A program made the position numbers and the translations under genes. A model generated the notes under the pieces. The model was not told the DNA's origin. It saw only the letters and a list, made by a program, of their open reading frames with translations, and ran no database searches. From Bacillota bacterium (lineage in GTDB: Bacteria > Bacillota_C > Negativicutes > CTSoil-072), in contig JAGFXW010000020.1 of assembly GCA_017861495.1 (NCBI GenBank), forward strand, positions 1-21,807: a DNA stretch of 21,807 bases, in the 5' to 3' direction. Shown in pieces: positions 1-7,923 of the stretch. Numbering within the stretch: position 1 is the stretch's first letter; every line of letters begins with the position of its first letter.

Positions 1-49
1 GCTTCGCGAAATCAAAGATTTCGAGCCTCAGTCTTAAGTTCGCTCTAAG

Positions 50-81
50 GGTTCGGCGGGGGCAATAACCCCCTCCGAACC
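50..81 (-). terminator. Hairpin after the oppA-like gene
   Basis: A 12-bp stem with one mismatch (GGTTCGG-GGGGG pairing with CCCCC-CCGAACC, loop CAATAA) lies 6 bp beyond the stop codon of the minus-strand gene. No run of T follows on the minus strand, so it may be a weak or factor-assisted terminator, or only an mRNA-stabilising hairpin. A second small perfect hairpin (7-bp arms, 3-nt loop) lies at 7-23. Nothing else is visible in the first 87 bases. Confidence 0.45.
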
Positions 82-87
82 TAAGGC

Positions 88-1698
88 TCACTTATATTGC
101 TCGATATAAGCTTCTTTGAAATAGACAACTCCAAGAACGGAGTGCAGAACGCCTTTTATATTTGGACGAATCAACAGCGGGCGGGTGTAAAAGTATACCG
201 GGGCGATTACCGCGTCATCAAACAACATTTGCTCGGCGGCGTGCATGGTTTGCATTCGAACGGCTGGATCAGAAGCTAATTTGGCGGCTCTTACCAACCG
301 GTCATAGTCGGGGTTCCTGTACTGGGCGTCGTTGTTGCCGCTGTCAGACATAAACATGTCGATGAACGTCATTGGGTCGGCGTAATCACCGATCCAGCCG
401 TGGCGGGCGATTTGGTAATCGCCTTTGTGGCGGGAATTCAGGAATACTTTCCATTCCTGGTTGGTTAACGTGACGGTAACGCCTAAATTCTTTTTCCACA
501 TTTCCTGCACCGCTTCGGCGATGGCCTTATGCATTTCGTTTGTATTATAAAGAAGCGTGATGGAAGGTAAGCCGCGGCCGTCCGGATAGCCGGCATCAGC
601 CAGGAGGCGTCGGGCCGCAGCGATATCATTGTCATTAAGATAGTTTCCGCCCACGATCCGGAAATCGGCCGCTGCTTCTGCATCGGCCAGGCCATAAGGA
701 ACCCAGGCCAGGGCTGGTTTTTGTTCGCCCTTGGTAACGTGCTGGATCAACGCTTCCCGGTTGATGGCCAGAGACAGCGCTTTGCGGACTTTCGGATCAT
801 CCAGCGGAGGTTTTGTTGTATTGAAGCAGAAAAAATAGGTTCCTAAAAACGGATTGATTTTCAAAACCCCCATTTTTAACAGCCGGGGATATTCAGAAAC
901 CGGGATATTTTCTCCCATGTCGATCTGGCCGTTCTCAAACATGGACAGCTCCGCGGCGCTGCTTTCCGTAAGGATGAATTCCAATCCCTTCATTTTAACG
1001 CGCGACGCATCCCAATAAAAATCATTCCGGCTGAATTCGATTTTGCTGTTGTGGATCCAGTTTGTTATTTTGAACGGCCCATTGCCAATCAAGGTTTTTG
1101 GTTCCGTCGCCCAGCGGTCGTTATTTTGAACCGTTTGGGAGTGGACAGGATAGTAAGTATGAAAAGCCGCCAGCGACAAAAAATAGGCGGTTGGCTGTTC
1201 TAAATGAACCTCCAAGATATATGGGTCGATCGCCCTGACGCCTATCTGGTCTTCGGCCACCAGCCCTTTATTGTAGGCTTCGCCATTTTTCAGATAGTAC
1301 AATTGATAGGCATATTCGCTGGCCAGGGAGGGGTTTAACGCTGATTTCCAGGCATATTCGAAATCAGCGGCGGTTACTGGATCGCCATTTGACCAACGCG
1401 CGTTTTTCCGTAAGAAAAACCGGTAATGCAGTCCGTCTTCCGAGACGGTCCAAGCTTCGGCGACGGCCGGGATTGGTTGGTCATTCGGACCAATTGTCGT
1501 AAGACCCTCAAAGGTTTGGGCTTCAATATTCGCTTCCGGCAGCCCGGTCGATTTCCGGGGATCCAAGGTTTGCGGTTCTGCGCCTGCCGAGTAGCGCAAG
1601 ACGTTTTTTGTCGATTTTTGCGCAGTCAGGCAGCCGGCGGTTAACGAACTGCTGATGATCAGCAAAAAAACGATGATAAACGGTTTTTTCCAATTCAA
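88..1698 (-). CDS. Oligopeptide ABC transporter substrate-binding lipoprotein (OppA/DppE-like)
   Basis: This is a 536-residue solute-binding protein of the SBP_bac_5 family, which captures peptides outside the membrane and delivers them to an Opp/Dpp permease. A lipoprotein signal peptide is visible: two Lys after the start, a hydrophobic stretch, then lipobox LTAGC with the lipidated Cys at residue 23. The family opening AEPQTLDP follows, and the WSNGDPVTAADFEYAW segment (about residues 100-120) is typical of OppA. Length is normal. The start codon is TTG at 1698, supported by AGGAGG at 1707-1712 with an 8-nt spacer. No permease or ATPase of the Opp type is adjacent; the gene is divergent from an unrelated ABC importer, so it may be an orphan binding protein. 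Peptide is the family expectation; the actual ligand cannot be read from the sequence. Confidence 0.9.
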   Translation of the reverse strand: MNWKKPFIIVFLLIISSSLTAGCLTAQKSTKNVLRYSAGAEPQTLDPRKSTGLPEANIEAQTFEGLTTIGPNDQPIPAVAEAWTVSEDGLHYRFFLRKNARWSNGDPVTAADFEYAWKSALNPSLASEYAYQLYYLKNGEAYNKGLVAEDQIGVRAIDPYILEVHLEQPTAYFLSLAAFHTYYPVHSQTVQNNDRWATEPKTLIGNGPFKITNWIHNSKIEFSRNDFYWDASRVKMKGLEFILTESSAAELSMFENGQIDMGENIPVSEYPRLLKMGVLKINPFLGTYFFCFNTTKPPLDDPKVRKALSLAINREALIQHVTKGEQKPALAWVPYGLADAEAAADFRIVGGNYLNDNDIAAARRLLADAGYPDGRGLPSITLLYNTNEMHKAIAEAVQEMWKKNLGVTVTLTNQEWKVFLNSRHKGDYQIARHGWIGDYADPMTFIDMFMSDSGNNDAQYRNPDYDRLVRAAKLASDPAVRMQTMHAAEQMLFDDAVIAPVYFYTRPLLIRPNIKGVLHSVLGVVYFKEAYIEQYK

Positions 1699-1788
1699 AG
1701 GTCAATCCTCCTGCCTGCAGATAGTATCTAAGCCGTTATTTCTTTTAAATGGCGGATATTTCCTGCCCGGTTGCAAGAATTAATTCCA

Positions 1789-1818
1789 TTGACCAACAAA
1801 ATTTGGGAGTGATATAAT
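1789..1818 (+). promoter_or_regulatory. Sigma-70-type promoter of the ssu-like operon
   Basis: TTGACC (1789-1794), an 18-nt spacer and a perfect TATAAT (1813-1818) precede the permease gene. Transcription should start near 1825, leaving a leader of about 45 nt before the AGGAGG at 1861-1866. An in-frame ATG at 1817 falls inside the -10 element and therefore cannot be the translation start. Confidence 0.75.
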
Positions 1819-1870
1819 GATTTTACTGCATACACTTTGTTGCTGCGGCAATGTTTTCCCAGGAGGAACA

Positions 1871-2635
1871 ATGAAACTGATTAGAGGTTTGGCAATTCCC
1901 GTATTGATATTGCTGCTATGGCTGTATGTCTCGATACAAGGTTTTTTTAATAGTTATCTTTTGCCTTCGCCGGTTACGATTGCCGATACCATGGGGCAGT
2001 TGATTGAAAACGGACTGTTGCTGAAACATATCGGCATCAGTTTATACCGTGTTTTATTGGGGTTCAGCTTAACGTTTATTCTGGCCTTTCCACTGGCAGT
2101 AGTGCTGGGCATGAATCAAAAGTGGAATGATTATTTTGATCCGGTTTTGGATTTTATCCGGCATGTTCCGCCGTTAGCCTGTGTTCCCTTGTTGATTTTG
2201 TGGTTTGGCATCGGTGAACCGCCCAAAATTGCCATTATTATGCTGGCAACTTTTTTTCCGGTCTTTTTAAACACTCTCAACGGGGTATTAGGGTGTGACA
2301 AAAAATTGCTCGAAGTTGCCCACGTGTTTGAATTCACAGCCATGGACCGGTTCCGGCGGATTATTCTCCCTTCTGCCTTGCCGTCGATTATTTTGGGGAT
2401 GCGCCTTGGGCTGGGGTACAGTTGGCGCTCGTTGATCGGCGCCGAACTGATTGCCGCCTCGTCCGGTATAGGGTACATGATTATTGACGCGGAACAAATT
2501 TCCCGGCCGGATATTATTTTTGTCGGCATCCTTACGATTGGCCTGTTTGGCTATTGCATTGACTATGGATTTTTAAAACTTACGGAGTATCTGATGCCGT
2601 GGGAGGACAGGCAGGTGGACTATGGCCGGGGTTGA
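1871..2635 (+). CDS. ABC transporter permease, SsuC/TauC-like
   Basis: A 254-residue integral membrane permease of the nitrate/sulfonate/taurine ABC import family (BPD_transp_1). It begins with a hydrophobic segment (residues 5-25) and continues with several more membrane spans. The cytoplasmic EAA-type loop that docks on the ATPase is visible as FRRIILPSALPSIILG followed by GLGYSWRSLIGAEL, close to the SsuC pattern. Start ATG 1871 is chosen because AGGAGG lies at 1861-1866 and the longer frame start (1817) is within the promoter. Its 3' end overlaps the ATPase gene by 14 bp, indicating translational coupling. Sulfonate, taurine or another small organic ligand are all possible; the substrate is not decidable from sequence. 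Confidence 0.88.
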   Translation: MKLIRGLAIPVLILLLWLYVSIQGFFNSYLLPSPVTIADTMGQLIENGLLLKHIGISLYRVLLGFSLTFILAFPLAVVLGMNQKWNDYFDPVLDFIRHVPPLACVPLLILWFGIGEPPKIAIIMLATFFPVFLNTLNGVLGCDKKLLEVAHVFEFTAMDRFRRIILPSALPSIILGMRLGLGYSWRSLIGAELIAASSGIGYMIIDAEQISRPDIIFVGILTIGLFGYCIDYGFLKLTEYLMPWEDRQVDYGRG

Positions 2636-3365
2636 AATTCGGGAAGCGACGAAAATCTATTACATCAAAGGCAATCCGGTTTATGCCTTGTCGGATATCA
2701 ACCTGTCGATTGCTGACGGCAGCTTTGTTACGGTTGTCGGCAAGAGCGGGTGTGGGAAAAGCACCTTGTTGCGGCTGATTTGCGGGTTAGAGCCATTGAC
2801 GTCCGGGACAATTGCCTTCACGGTAGACGGCTGCATGAAAAGCCGGTCCGAACAGAGGATCAGCATGGTTTTCCAGGAGCCGCGGTTGATGCCTTGGCTG
2901 ACGGTGGAACAAAATATGGCGATGGCGCTTATTCATGAACCGGATAAACAAAAAGTGAAGGCGATAGTAGACCACTTTCTTTCCCTGCTCGGCTTGAAAC
3001 GGTTCAAAGACGCGTATCCACGGCAGATTTCCGGCGGTATGGCGCAAAGAACTGCAGTCGGCAGGACGTTGTGTTACGATCCGGACCTGATTTTAATGGA
3101 TGAACCGCTCGGCGCGTTGGATGCATTTACCCGGCGCAACTTGCAAAAAGAAATGGTGGACCTTTTCCTACACCAGCGAAAAACCATCGTTTTTGTTACC
3201 CATGATGTGGATGAAGCTGTTTTTTTAGGCCAGAAAACGGTAGTTTTGGAAGCCGGCCGGGTTATCCGGGAGGTGGCGATCCCGCTCGACTATCCCCGGG
3301 TGATAACAGACCAAGCTTTCTTTCTTTTGCGGGAGGATATCATGAATACGATTATGAGCGATTAA
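2622..3365 (+). CDS. ABC transporter ATP-binding protein, SsuB/TauB-like
   Basis: A 247-residue ABC ATPase that powers the import system. Walker A GKSGCGKS is at residues 40-47, the Q-loop Gln at 85 (VFQEPRLMPW), the signature SGGMAQR at about 137-143, Walker B LILMDE at 156-161, the D-loop GALD just after, and the switch His at 194 (VTHDVDEA). The SGGM version of the signature and the PRLMPW Q-loop are typical of the SsuB/TauB/NrtD family. All catalytic residues are present. The start ATG lies inside the last codons of the permease gene, so translation is probably coupled. It is followed after 34 bp by the binding protein gene. Confidence 0.92.
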   Translation: MAGVEIREATKIYYIKGNPVYALSDINLSIADGSFVTVVGKSGCGKSTLLRLICGLEPLTSGTIAFTVDGCMKSRSEQRISMVFQEPRLMPWLTVEQNMAMALIHEPDKQKVKAIVDHFLSLLGLKRFKDAYPRQISGGMAQRTAVGRTLCYDPDLILMDEPLGALDAFTRRNLQKEMVDLFLHQRKTIVFVTHDVDEAVFLGQKTVVLEAGRVIREVAIPLDYPRVITDQAFFLLREDIMNTIMSD

Positions 3366-3399
3366 GTGTTTGTAAACCAAGGAAAAGGAGTTGACAACT

Positions 3400-4365
3400 G
3401 TGAAAAGGATTGGAAAGTTTCTTGTGCCGGTTTTATTGACAGTGATGATCGTTGCAGGCTGCGGCGGGCAAACCAAGAAAGAACAACCTGCACCAAAAGT
3501 AGATACCATTACTATCTCCTATGTAAAATTACCGCTGAATATTCCTTCCATCGTGGAAAAAAAGCAAACTTTGTTTGAAAAGGAATTCGGCAAAGAGAAT
3601 ATTAAGGTAGTTTTTCCGGAGATAACGGAAGGACCGAAAATGACGGAAGCGATGGCGGCAGGTTCTTTGGATTTTTCCAATGCGTTAGGCGGAACTTCGG
3701 CCATACTGGCAGCGTCAAATGGGGTAAAACTCAAAGTGATTGGCATGTACAGCCGGGCGCCCAAAGCCTTTACCCTCATGGCTAAAGATCCTGCGATCCA
3801 AACGGTTGCTGACCTGAAAGGAAAACAGGTCGCCGGGCCGAAAGGGACAATCCTTCACCAGTTGTTGTTGGCGGCAGAGGCGAAAGCCGGGTTGAAAGCG
3901 GATGACGTTGCTTTTGTCAACATGGGCATCCCGCCGGCTGTGACTGCAATGATGAATGGAAACGTGGCAGCAGCGCTGGTTGCAGGACCGGCAGTATCAC
4001 AAGCCGTGGCGGCAGGGGCGCATATCGTCACTACCGGTGAAGGCTTGCTAGATGCAACGATTGTCATTGCCGTGCGGGAAGATTTTTTGACGAAGCATCC
4101 GGATTTGGTAAAACGGTATATGAATGTCCATGCGACCAGTTTGCAATATATGAAGGACCATCCGGATGAGGTGTACAAAATGACGGCGGAGGAAACGGGA
4201 CTTTCGGTGGAACAGGTTAAGAATATGTACGGATTGTATGATTTTGATCCAACGATCAAAGAAAGCGATATTGTTGACTTGGAAAAAACGCAGGAGTTTT
4301 TGAAGCAAAACGGTATGCTGACAAAACCCATCGATATTCGAAGTATGATTGCAGTAGTGAAATAA
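3400..4365 (+). CDS. ABC transporter substrate-binding lipoprotein, SsuA/TauA/NMT1-like
   Basis: A 321-residue periplasmic-binding-type lipoprotein completing the operon in the order permease, ATPase, binding protein. The signal peptide starts MKRIGKF and ends in lipobox IVAGC with Cys21. The mature protein shows the NMT1/SsuA pattern: ISYVKLPLNIPSIV, GSLDFSNALGGTSAILAA (two-lobe ligand site region), then VADLKGKQVAGPKGT, a hallmark of sulfonate/nitrate/taurine binding proteins. The start is GTG at 3400, 9 nt after AAGGAG (3385-3390); a TTG at 3391 directly abuts that ribosome site and is less likely. The ligand is inferred only at family level (sulfonate-like or another small organic compound). 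Confidence 0.9.
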   Translation: MKRIGKFLVPVLLTVMIVAGCGGQTKKEQPAPKVDTITISYVKLPLNIPSIVEKKQTLFEKEFGKENIKVVFPEITEGPKMTEAMAAGSLDFSNALGGTSAILAASNGVKLKVIGMYSRAPKAFTLMAKDPAIQTVADLKGKQVAGPKGTILHQLLLAAEAKAGLKADDVAFVNMGIPPAVTAMMNGNVAAALVAGPAVSQAVAAGAHIVTTGEGLLDATIVIAVREDFLTKHPDLVKRYMNVHATSLQYMKDHPDEVYKMTAEETGLSVEQVKNMYGLYDFDPTIKESDIVDLEKTQEFLKQNGMLTKPIDIRSMIAVVK

Positions 4366-4379
4366 TGTGTCTTACGCAA

Positions 4380-4433
4380 CCAAATAGAGCCGTATCGAAA
4401 CAGTTGTTTCGATACGGCTCTATTTGGCTTTTT
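4380..4433 (+). terminator. Intrinsic terminator of the ssu-like operon
   Basis: A perfect 23-bp inverted repeat (arms 4380-4402 and 4405-4427, AT-rich base, GC-rich centre) follows the stop codon by 14 bp, and CTTTTT follows the stem at 4428-4433. No T tract is present on the other strand, so it mainly serves the plus-strand operon. Confidence 0.9.
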
Positions 4434-4500
4434 GAAAAGGGGCAAGCTGTATGAATACTCTTTGTGTTTGCTCGCTTACATATAAATCCTATTGCAAATT

Positions 4501-4569
4501 GCCAACGGATAATCTTCCAAAAGCGGAGGTCAAGTGACAACGTCGAAGCGTTGGATATTATCCGTTGGC
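4501..4569. repeat. 13-bp inverted repeat with structured spacer downstream of the MFS gene
   Basis: GCCAACGGATAAT (4501-4513) is matched exactly by its reverse complement at 4557-4569. After a small internal loop the stem continues with TCCAA (4516-4520) pairing with TTGGA (4551-4555). The 30-nt apical part can form a small GTC/GAC hairpin. It lies 24 bp past the MFS stop on the minus strand and would end that transcript, but there is no T tract and the loop is long for an intrinsic terminator. Function unknown. Confidence 0.55.
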
Positions 4570-4592
4570 AGGGACAAATCCAACTCGTCGAT

Positions 4593-5780
4593 TTATTTTT
4601 TCGGAATGGAATACACCAAAGGAATGGAAAACGCCAAAGGAATCACAGTGAAGAGGAAAGCGGAGTGCAACCCGATGACATCGGCCATTGCGCCGGTAAT
4701 GGCTGCTCCCAGTCCGCCCAGACCGTAAGCAAAGCCCATCATCATGCCGGAAGCCATGGCGGCATTGTCCGGCATCATTTCTTGCGCCCAAACAACCGAA
4801 GACGGCATAGCGCTCAGCAACGCCGCACCGCTTATAAACAATAGAATCCATGCGTTTGAGGCGGTTACGCTGCTGTTCAGAAAGAGGTATAAAGCGGGTA
4901 CACATAAGAACAGTGACCAAAGAATTGTATTTTTGCGGCCGAAGCGATCTCCAAAGTATCCGCCGATGACACTGCCGATAGCTCCGCCGACGAGAAAGAC
5001 CGTAATCATGTTTGCGGCGAGAGTTGGAGATTGCCCTTGTTGAACAATCCAGACCGGCAAGAATGTCGGGATGGCTACATGAGCCCAGGAACGCAGTCCC
5101 ATAACGACATTTAATTTGATGATCCCGGGGGTTTTATACCAAACGGGGGCGTTTTCACTATTTTGATTGGAAGTGACAGCAATAGGTATACGATGAATAT
5201 TTTTCATATAGTAAGCAATTGTTAAAGCAAAAGCCGGGATAACCAGCCATGGCAAGCTATCGAGGCCATATTGAAAAATGAAATAAATAACAACAGCCGG
5301 AGCAATCGCGAACCCAACATTACCTCCGCCGATGAATAAGGCAATAGCAATACCTTTATGGGCCAACGGCGTAATTTTTCCCATCATGCTTGATCCAAGG
5401 GGGTGAAAAAGAGCGGAGCCAATTCCGGCAAGAATGACAAATGCGAAAAGTACCGGAATGTTTGGCACAAGAGTTGTTGTGCAAATAAAGACCGCACTGG
5501 CAGGAAAAGTGAATAAAATAAGCCAGGAGTAGCCGTTTTTGTCCATGCAATAACCCAAAAATGGTTGGGTAATGCTCGACGTGATAGCATAAACCATTAC
5601 GAGAAGCCCGCTGGTCGTTAATGACATTCCGAGCCCTGCAATAATTGCCGGCAGCAAGCCGGGTAAAAAATTATTGTAAAAATCACTGATAAAATGACCC
5701 AACGTTAAGAGTACCATCGAAAAAAAACCGTGATTGTTTGTTTGCTGGGTTGTCGGATTGTCTTGTTTAGGATAAGTCAT
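4593..5780 (-). CDS. MFS transporter, fosmidomycin-resistance (Fsr)-like family
   Basis: A 395-residue major facilitator protein with about 12 hydrophobic membrane segments. The first helix region LTLGHFISDFYNNFLPGLLPAI resembles the Fsr subfamily of drug/proton antiporters, and the loop GGYFGDRFGRKN (between helices 8 and 9) is the MFS signature loop in the second half. The start is placed at ATG 5780, overlapping the upstream DUF896 gene by 14 bp; an earlier in-frame ATG at 5828 would add 16 residues unlike the family and lacks a better ribosome site. The substrate is unknown; fosmidomycin-type export is only a family label. It is probably co-transcribed with the DUF896 gene from the promoter at 6032-6060. 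Confidence 0.85.
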   Translation of the reverse strand: MTYPKQDNPTTQQTNNHGFFSMVLLTLGHFISDFYNNFLPGLLPAIIAGLGMSLTTSGLLVMVYAITSSITQPFLGYCMDKNGYSWLILFTFPASAVFICTTTLVPNIPVLFAFVILAGIGSALFHPLGSSMMGKITPLAHKGIAIALFIGGGNVGFAIAPAVVIYFIFQYGLDSLPWLVIPAFALTIAYYMKNIHRIPIAVTSNQNSENAPVWYKTPGIIKLNVVMGLRSWAHVAIPTFLPVWIVQQGQSPTLAANMITVFLVGGAIGSVIGGYFGDRFGRKNTILWSLFLCVPALYLFLNSSVTASNAWILLFISGAALLSAMPSSVVWAQEMMPDNAAMASGMMMGFAYGLGGLGAAITGAMADVIGLHSAFLFTVIPLAFSIPLVYSIPKK

Positions 5781-5994
5781 CTTTGTCGTGATGGCATCCG
5801 CAACTGCAGTCATGGGGATGGCTGTCATCTACTATTTTAACCATGTCAAGCTGGCTTTTTACCTGAGCTTTTATATGGTCGATATAGCGGCGGCGGAGTA
5901 TACTCTGTTCCGTTAATTCTTCTGCCGTTAACCCGCATTCCCGGCTTTTGCGGGCCAACTCGTTGATCCGGGTAATGTCTTCTGAAGTGATCAT
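5767..5994 (-). CDS. DUF896/UPF0291 family small protein (YnzC-like) with Cys/His tail
   Basis: A 75-residue protein. Residues 1-55 fit the DUF896 (YnzC) helical-hairpin family: ITRINELARKSRECGLT, then EQSILRRRYIDHIKAQVKSQL and the closing MVKIVD. Family members are small cytosolic proteins; in Bacillus subtilis one is in the SOS-induced yneA operon, but the biochemical role is unknown. Residues 59-69 (HPHDCSCGCHH) form a compact metal-ligand-rich tail that is not part of the core fold. The start ATG at 5994 has a modest purine-rich site (GGCAGGGA) upstream. It is the first gene of a two-gene minus-strand unit with the MFS gene, overlapping it by 14 bp. Confidence 0.85.
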   Translation of the reverse strand: MITSEDITRINELARKSRECGLTAEELTEQSILRRRYIDHIKAQVKSQLDMVKIVDDSHPHDCSCGCHHDKDDLS

Positions 5995-6031
5995 GCTATT
6001 TTCCCTGCCTTCAACTTATTTTCCTGAGCAA

Positions 6032-6060
6032 ATCGTATCAAATTATTAGTATAGTGTCAA
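6032..6060 (-). promoter_or_regulatory. Promoter for DUF896-MFS unit
   Basis: On the minus strand TTGACA (6060-6055), a 17-nt spacer and TACGAT (6037-6032) form a near-consensus housekeeping promoter about 40 bp upstream of the DUF896 start. Confidence 0.7.
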
Positions 6061-6117
6061 CGAAGGAAGGATCGAACCGGAGACGGCGTTTGCGAACAGA
6101 AAATGCACAAAGCAGTC

Positions 6118-6146
6118 TTGGTTTTATACTCTGGATATGGTATGAT
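6118..6146 (+). promoter_or_regulatory. Promoter for ACT-DUF711 unit
   Basis: TTGGTT (6118-6123), a 17-nt spacer and TATGAT (6141-6146), with a TG two positions before the -10 (extended -10), lie about 50 bp before the ACT-domain gene. The 57-bp stretch between this and the divergent promoter at 6032-6060 holds no recognised element. Confidence 0.6.
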
Positions 6147-6196
6147 AACTGAATAATCCCTGTATATGTTAATATTTTTCAATGGAGCGTGATCTT

Positions 6197-6466
6197 ATGA
6201 AAGTTGTAATAACAATTGTCGGTCAGGACCGGGTTGGTATCATCGCTATGGCGAGCAACGTATTGGCAGAGAACAAAATTAATATCTTAAATATTAACCA
6301 AAATATTGTGGAAGGTTTTTTTAATATGGTCATGATTGCCGACATGGATAATTCTTTGATCAGTTTGAAAGAATTGCAGCAGATCCTTGGCGAAAAAGGC
6401 CGTGAAATGGGCTTGGAAATCAAGGTGCAGCATGAGGAAATTTTTGAAATTATGCACAGAATTTAA
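6197..6466 (+). CDS. ACT domain protein, UPF0237 family
   Basis: An 89-residue stand-alone ACT domain. The pattern VVITIVGQDRVGIIAMASNVLAE is the classic ACT beta-strand/helix opening with the GxDRxGI turn that binds small ligands, usually amino acids, at a dimer interface. UPF0237 members consist only of this fold. The start ATG at 6197 is chosen because GGAG lies 9 nt upstream; the longer frame from 6182 begins on that ribosome site. It is followed after 29 bp by the DUF711 gene, a neighbour arrangement I recall as recurrent in Firmicutes and archaea. The ACT protein may regulate or sense a ligand for the DUF711 protein; this is inference. Confidence 0.9.
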   Translation: MKVVITIVGQDRVGIIAMASNVLAENKINILNINQNIVEGFFNMVMIADMDNSLISLKELQQILGEKGREMGLEIKVQHEEIFEIMHRI

Positions 6467-6495
6467 TGGGAACAGCGTGAAATAAGGAGGCCATT

Positions 6496-7854
6496 ATGTC
6501 AACAATCCAAGATATTTTAGAAACAAACCGGATGATTGAAGAAAACAAACTGGATGTCAGAACCATTACTATGGGGATTAGCCTTCGTGATTGCGCTAAT
6601 CCGGATACAACTGTTTTCTGTCAGAATATATACGACAAAATTACCAAAACGGCTGAAAAATTGGTCCGTGTTGGGGAAGATATTGAAGCCGAATTTGGCG
6701 TACCGATCATTAACAAACGAATCTCGATCACCCCGATTGCGATCGCAGCCGAAAGCTGCCGCACAGATAGCTATGTTCCCGTGGCAGAGGCGCTCGATCG
6801 GGCGGCCAAGACGGTAGGGGTGAACTTTATCGGCGGTTTTAGCGCGCTGGTAGAGAAAGGGTATACGAAGGGAGACCGGACTTTAATCGCTTCGCTGCCG
6901 GAAGCGTTGGCGAAAACAGACCGGGTCTGTTCTTCTATAAACCTGGCTTCAACGAAAGCCGGTATTAATATGGATTGTGTCCGCGAGATGGGCGAAACGA
7001 TCAAACGGATTGCGGAATTAACCGCCGATAGGGATGCAATCGGCTGCGCCAAACTTGTGGTGTTTGCCAATGTTCCGGAAGATAACCCGTTTATGGCCGG
7101 CGCTTTCCATGGGGTTGGCGAGGCAGAAACGGCGATTAACGTGGGTGTAAGCGGCCCCGGCGTCGTGAAACGGGCGCTGGAAGATGTGAAAGGCAAAGAT
7201 TTCGGCGTGGTTGCTGAAATGATTAAACGGACTGCGTTTAAGATCACCCGTGTTGGCCAATTGGTAGCCCAGGAAGCTTCGCGGCGATTGGGAGTTCCGT
7301 TTGGTATCATTGATCTTTCCCTGGCGCCGACTCCGGCGGTTGGCGACAGCGTTGCACATATCCTGGAAGAAATGGGTTTGGAAAGTTGTGGAGCGCCTGG
7401 TACTACGGCTGCGCTGGCGTTGTTAAACGATGCCGTTAAGAAAGGCGGCCTGATGGCTTCTTCTTTTGTCGGCGGCTTAAGCGGCGCGTTCATTCCTGTT
7501 AGTGAAGACGCCGGTATGATCGCTGCAGTGGAGTGCGGCAGTTTGAGTTTGGAAAAATTAGAAGCGATGACGTGTGTCTGTTCTGTAGGTTTGGATATGA
7601 TTGCTGTTCCGGGCGATACTTCGGCAGCGACAATTTCCGGGATTATTGCCGATGAAGCAGCAATTGGCATGATCAATAACAAAACGACTGCAGTCCGGAT
7701 TATCCCGGTACCGGGTAAAAAAGTCGGCGACCAGGTTGAATTTGGCGGGTTGCTCGGCTATAGCCCGATTCTGAAAGTCAATCCCTTCCGGCCGGACGAA
7801 TTTATTGCCCGCGGCGGACGGATCCCCGCACCGGTGCGCAGCTTAACGAATTAA
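6496..7854 (+). CDS. DUF711/UPF0210 family protein (PFL-like superfamily)
   Basis: A 452-residue cytosolic protein of the UPF0210/DUF711 family, which is related in fold to pyruvate formate-lyase-type enzymes but has no established reaction. Recognisable stretches are the N-terminal [14 protein letters not shown], a central FAVVGEAETA-type glycine-rich region around [19 protein letters not shown], and [23 protein letters not shown] in the C-terminal half. The length matches the family. The ribosome site AAGGAGG (6484-6490) with a 5-nt spacer fixes the start. It is almost certainly transcribed with the preceding ACT gene. No catalytic residues are assigned here. Confidence 0.9.
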   Translation: MSTIQDILETNRMIEENKLDVRTITMGISLRDCANPDTTVFCQNIYDKITKTAEKLVRVGEDIEAEFGVPIINKRISITPIAIAAESCRTDSYVPVAEALDRAAKTVGVNFIGGFSALVEKGYTKGDRTLIASLPEALAKTDRVCSSINLASTKAGINMDCVREMGETIKRIAELTADRDAIGCAKLVVFANVPEDNPFMAGAFHGVGEAETAINVGVSGPGVVKRALEDVKGKDFGVVAEMIKRTAFKITRVGQLVAQEASRRLGVPFGIIDLSLAPTPAVGDSVAHILEEMGLESCGAPGTTAALALLNDAVKKGGLMASSFVGGLSGAFIPVSEDAGMIAAVECGSLSLEKLEAMTCVCSVGLDMIAVPGDTSAATISGIIADEAAIGMINNKTTAVRIIPVPGKKVGDQVEFGGLLGYSPILKVNPFRPDEFIARGGRIPAPVRSLTN

Positions 7855-7923
7855 TTGTTTGCTGTTGTAGAACGTCTGGTTGCAAAATAATCGGATTGGA
7901 ACCGCTTGGGAGAATTGTCATTT

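Noticed and set aside
4464..5043. Several plus-strand open frames opposite the MFS gene
   Set aside because: They are antisense to a clear membrane transporter and show no family features or ribosome sites.
6771..7682. A 303-codon open frame on the minus strand opposite the DUF711 gene
   Set aside because: It lies wholly inside a well-supported family gene, has a low-complexity Ser/Ala/Pro/Ile-rich product typical of an antisense shadow, and has no ribosome site.
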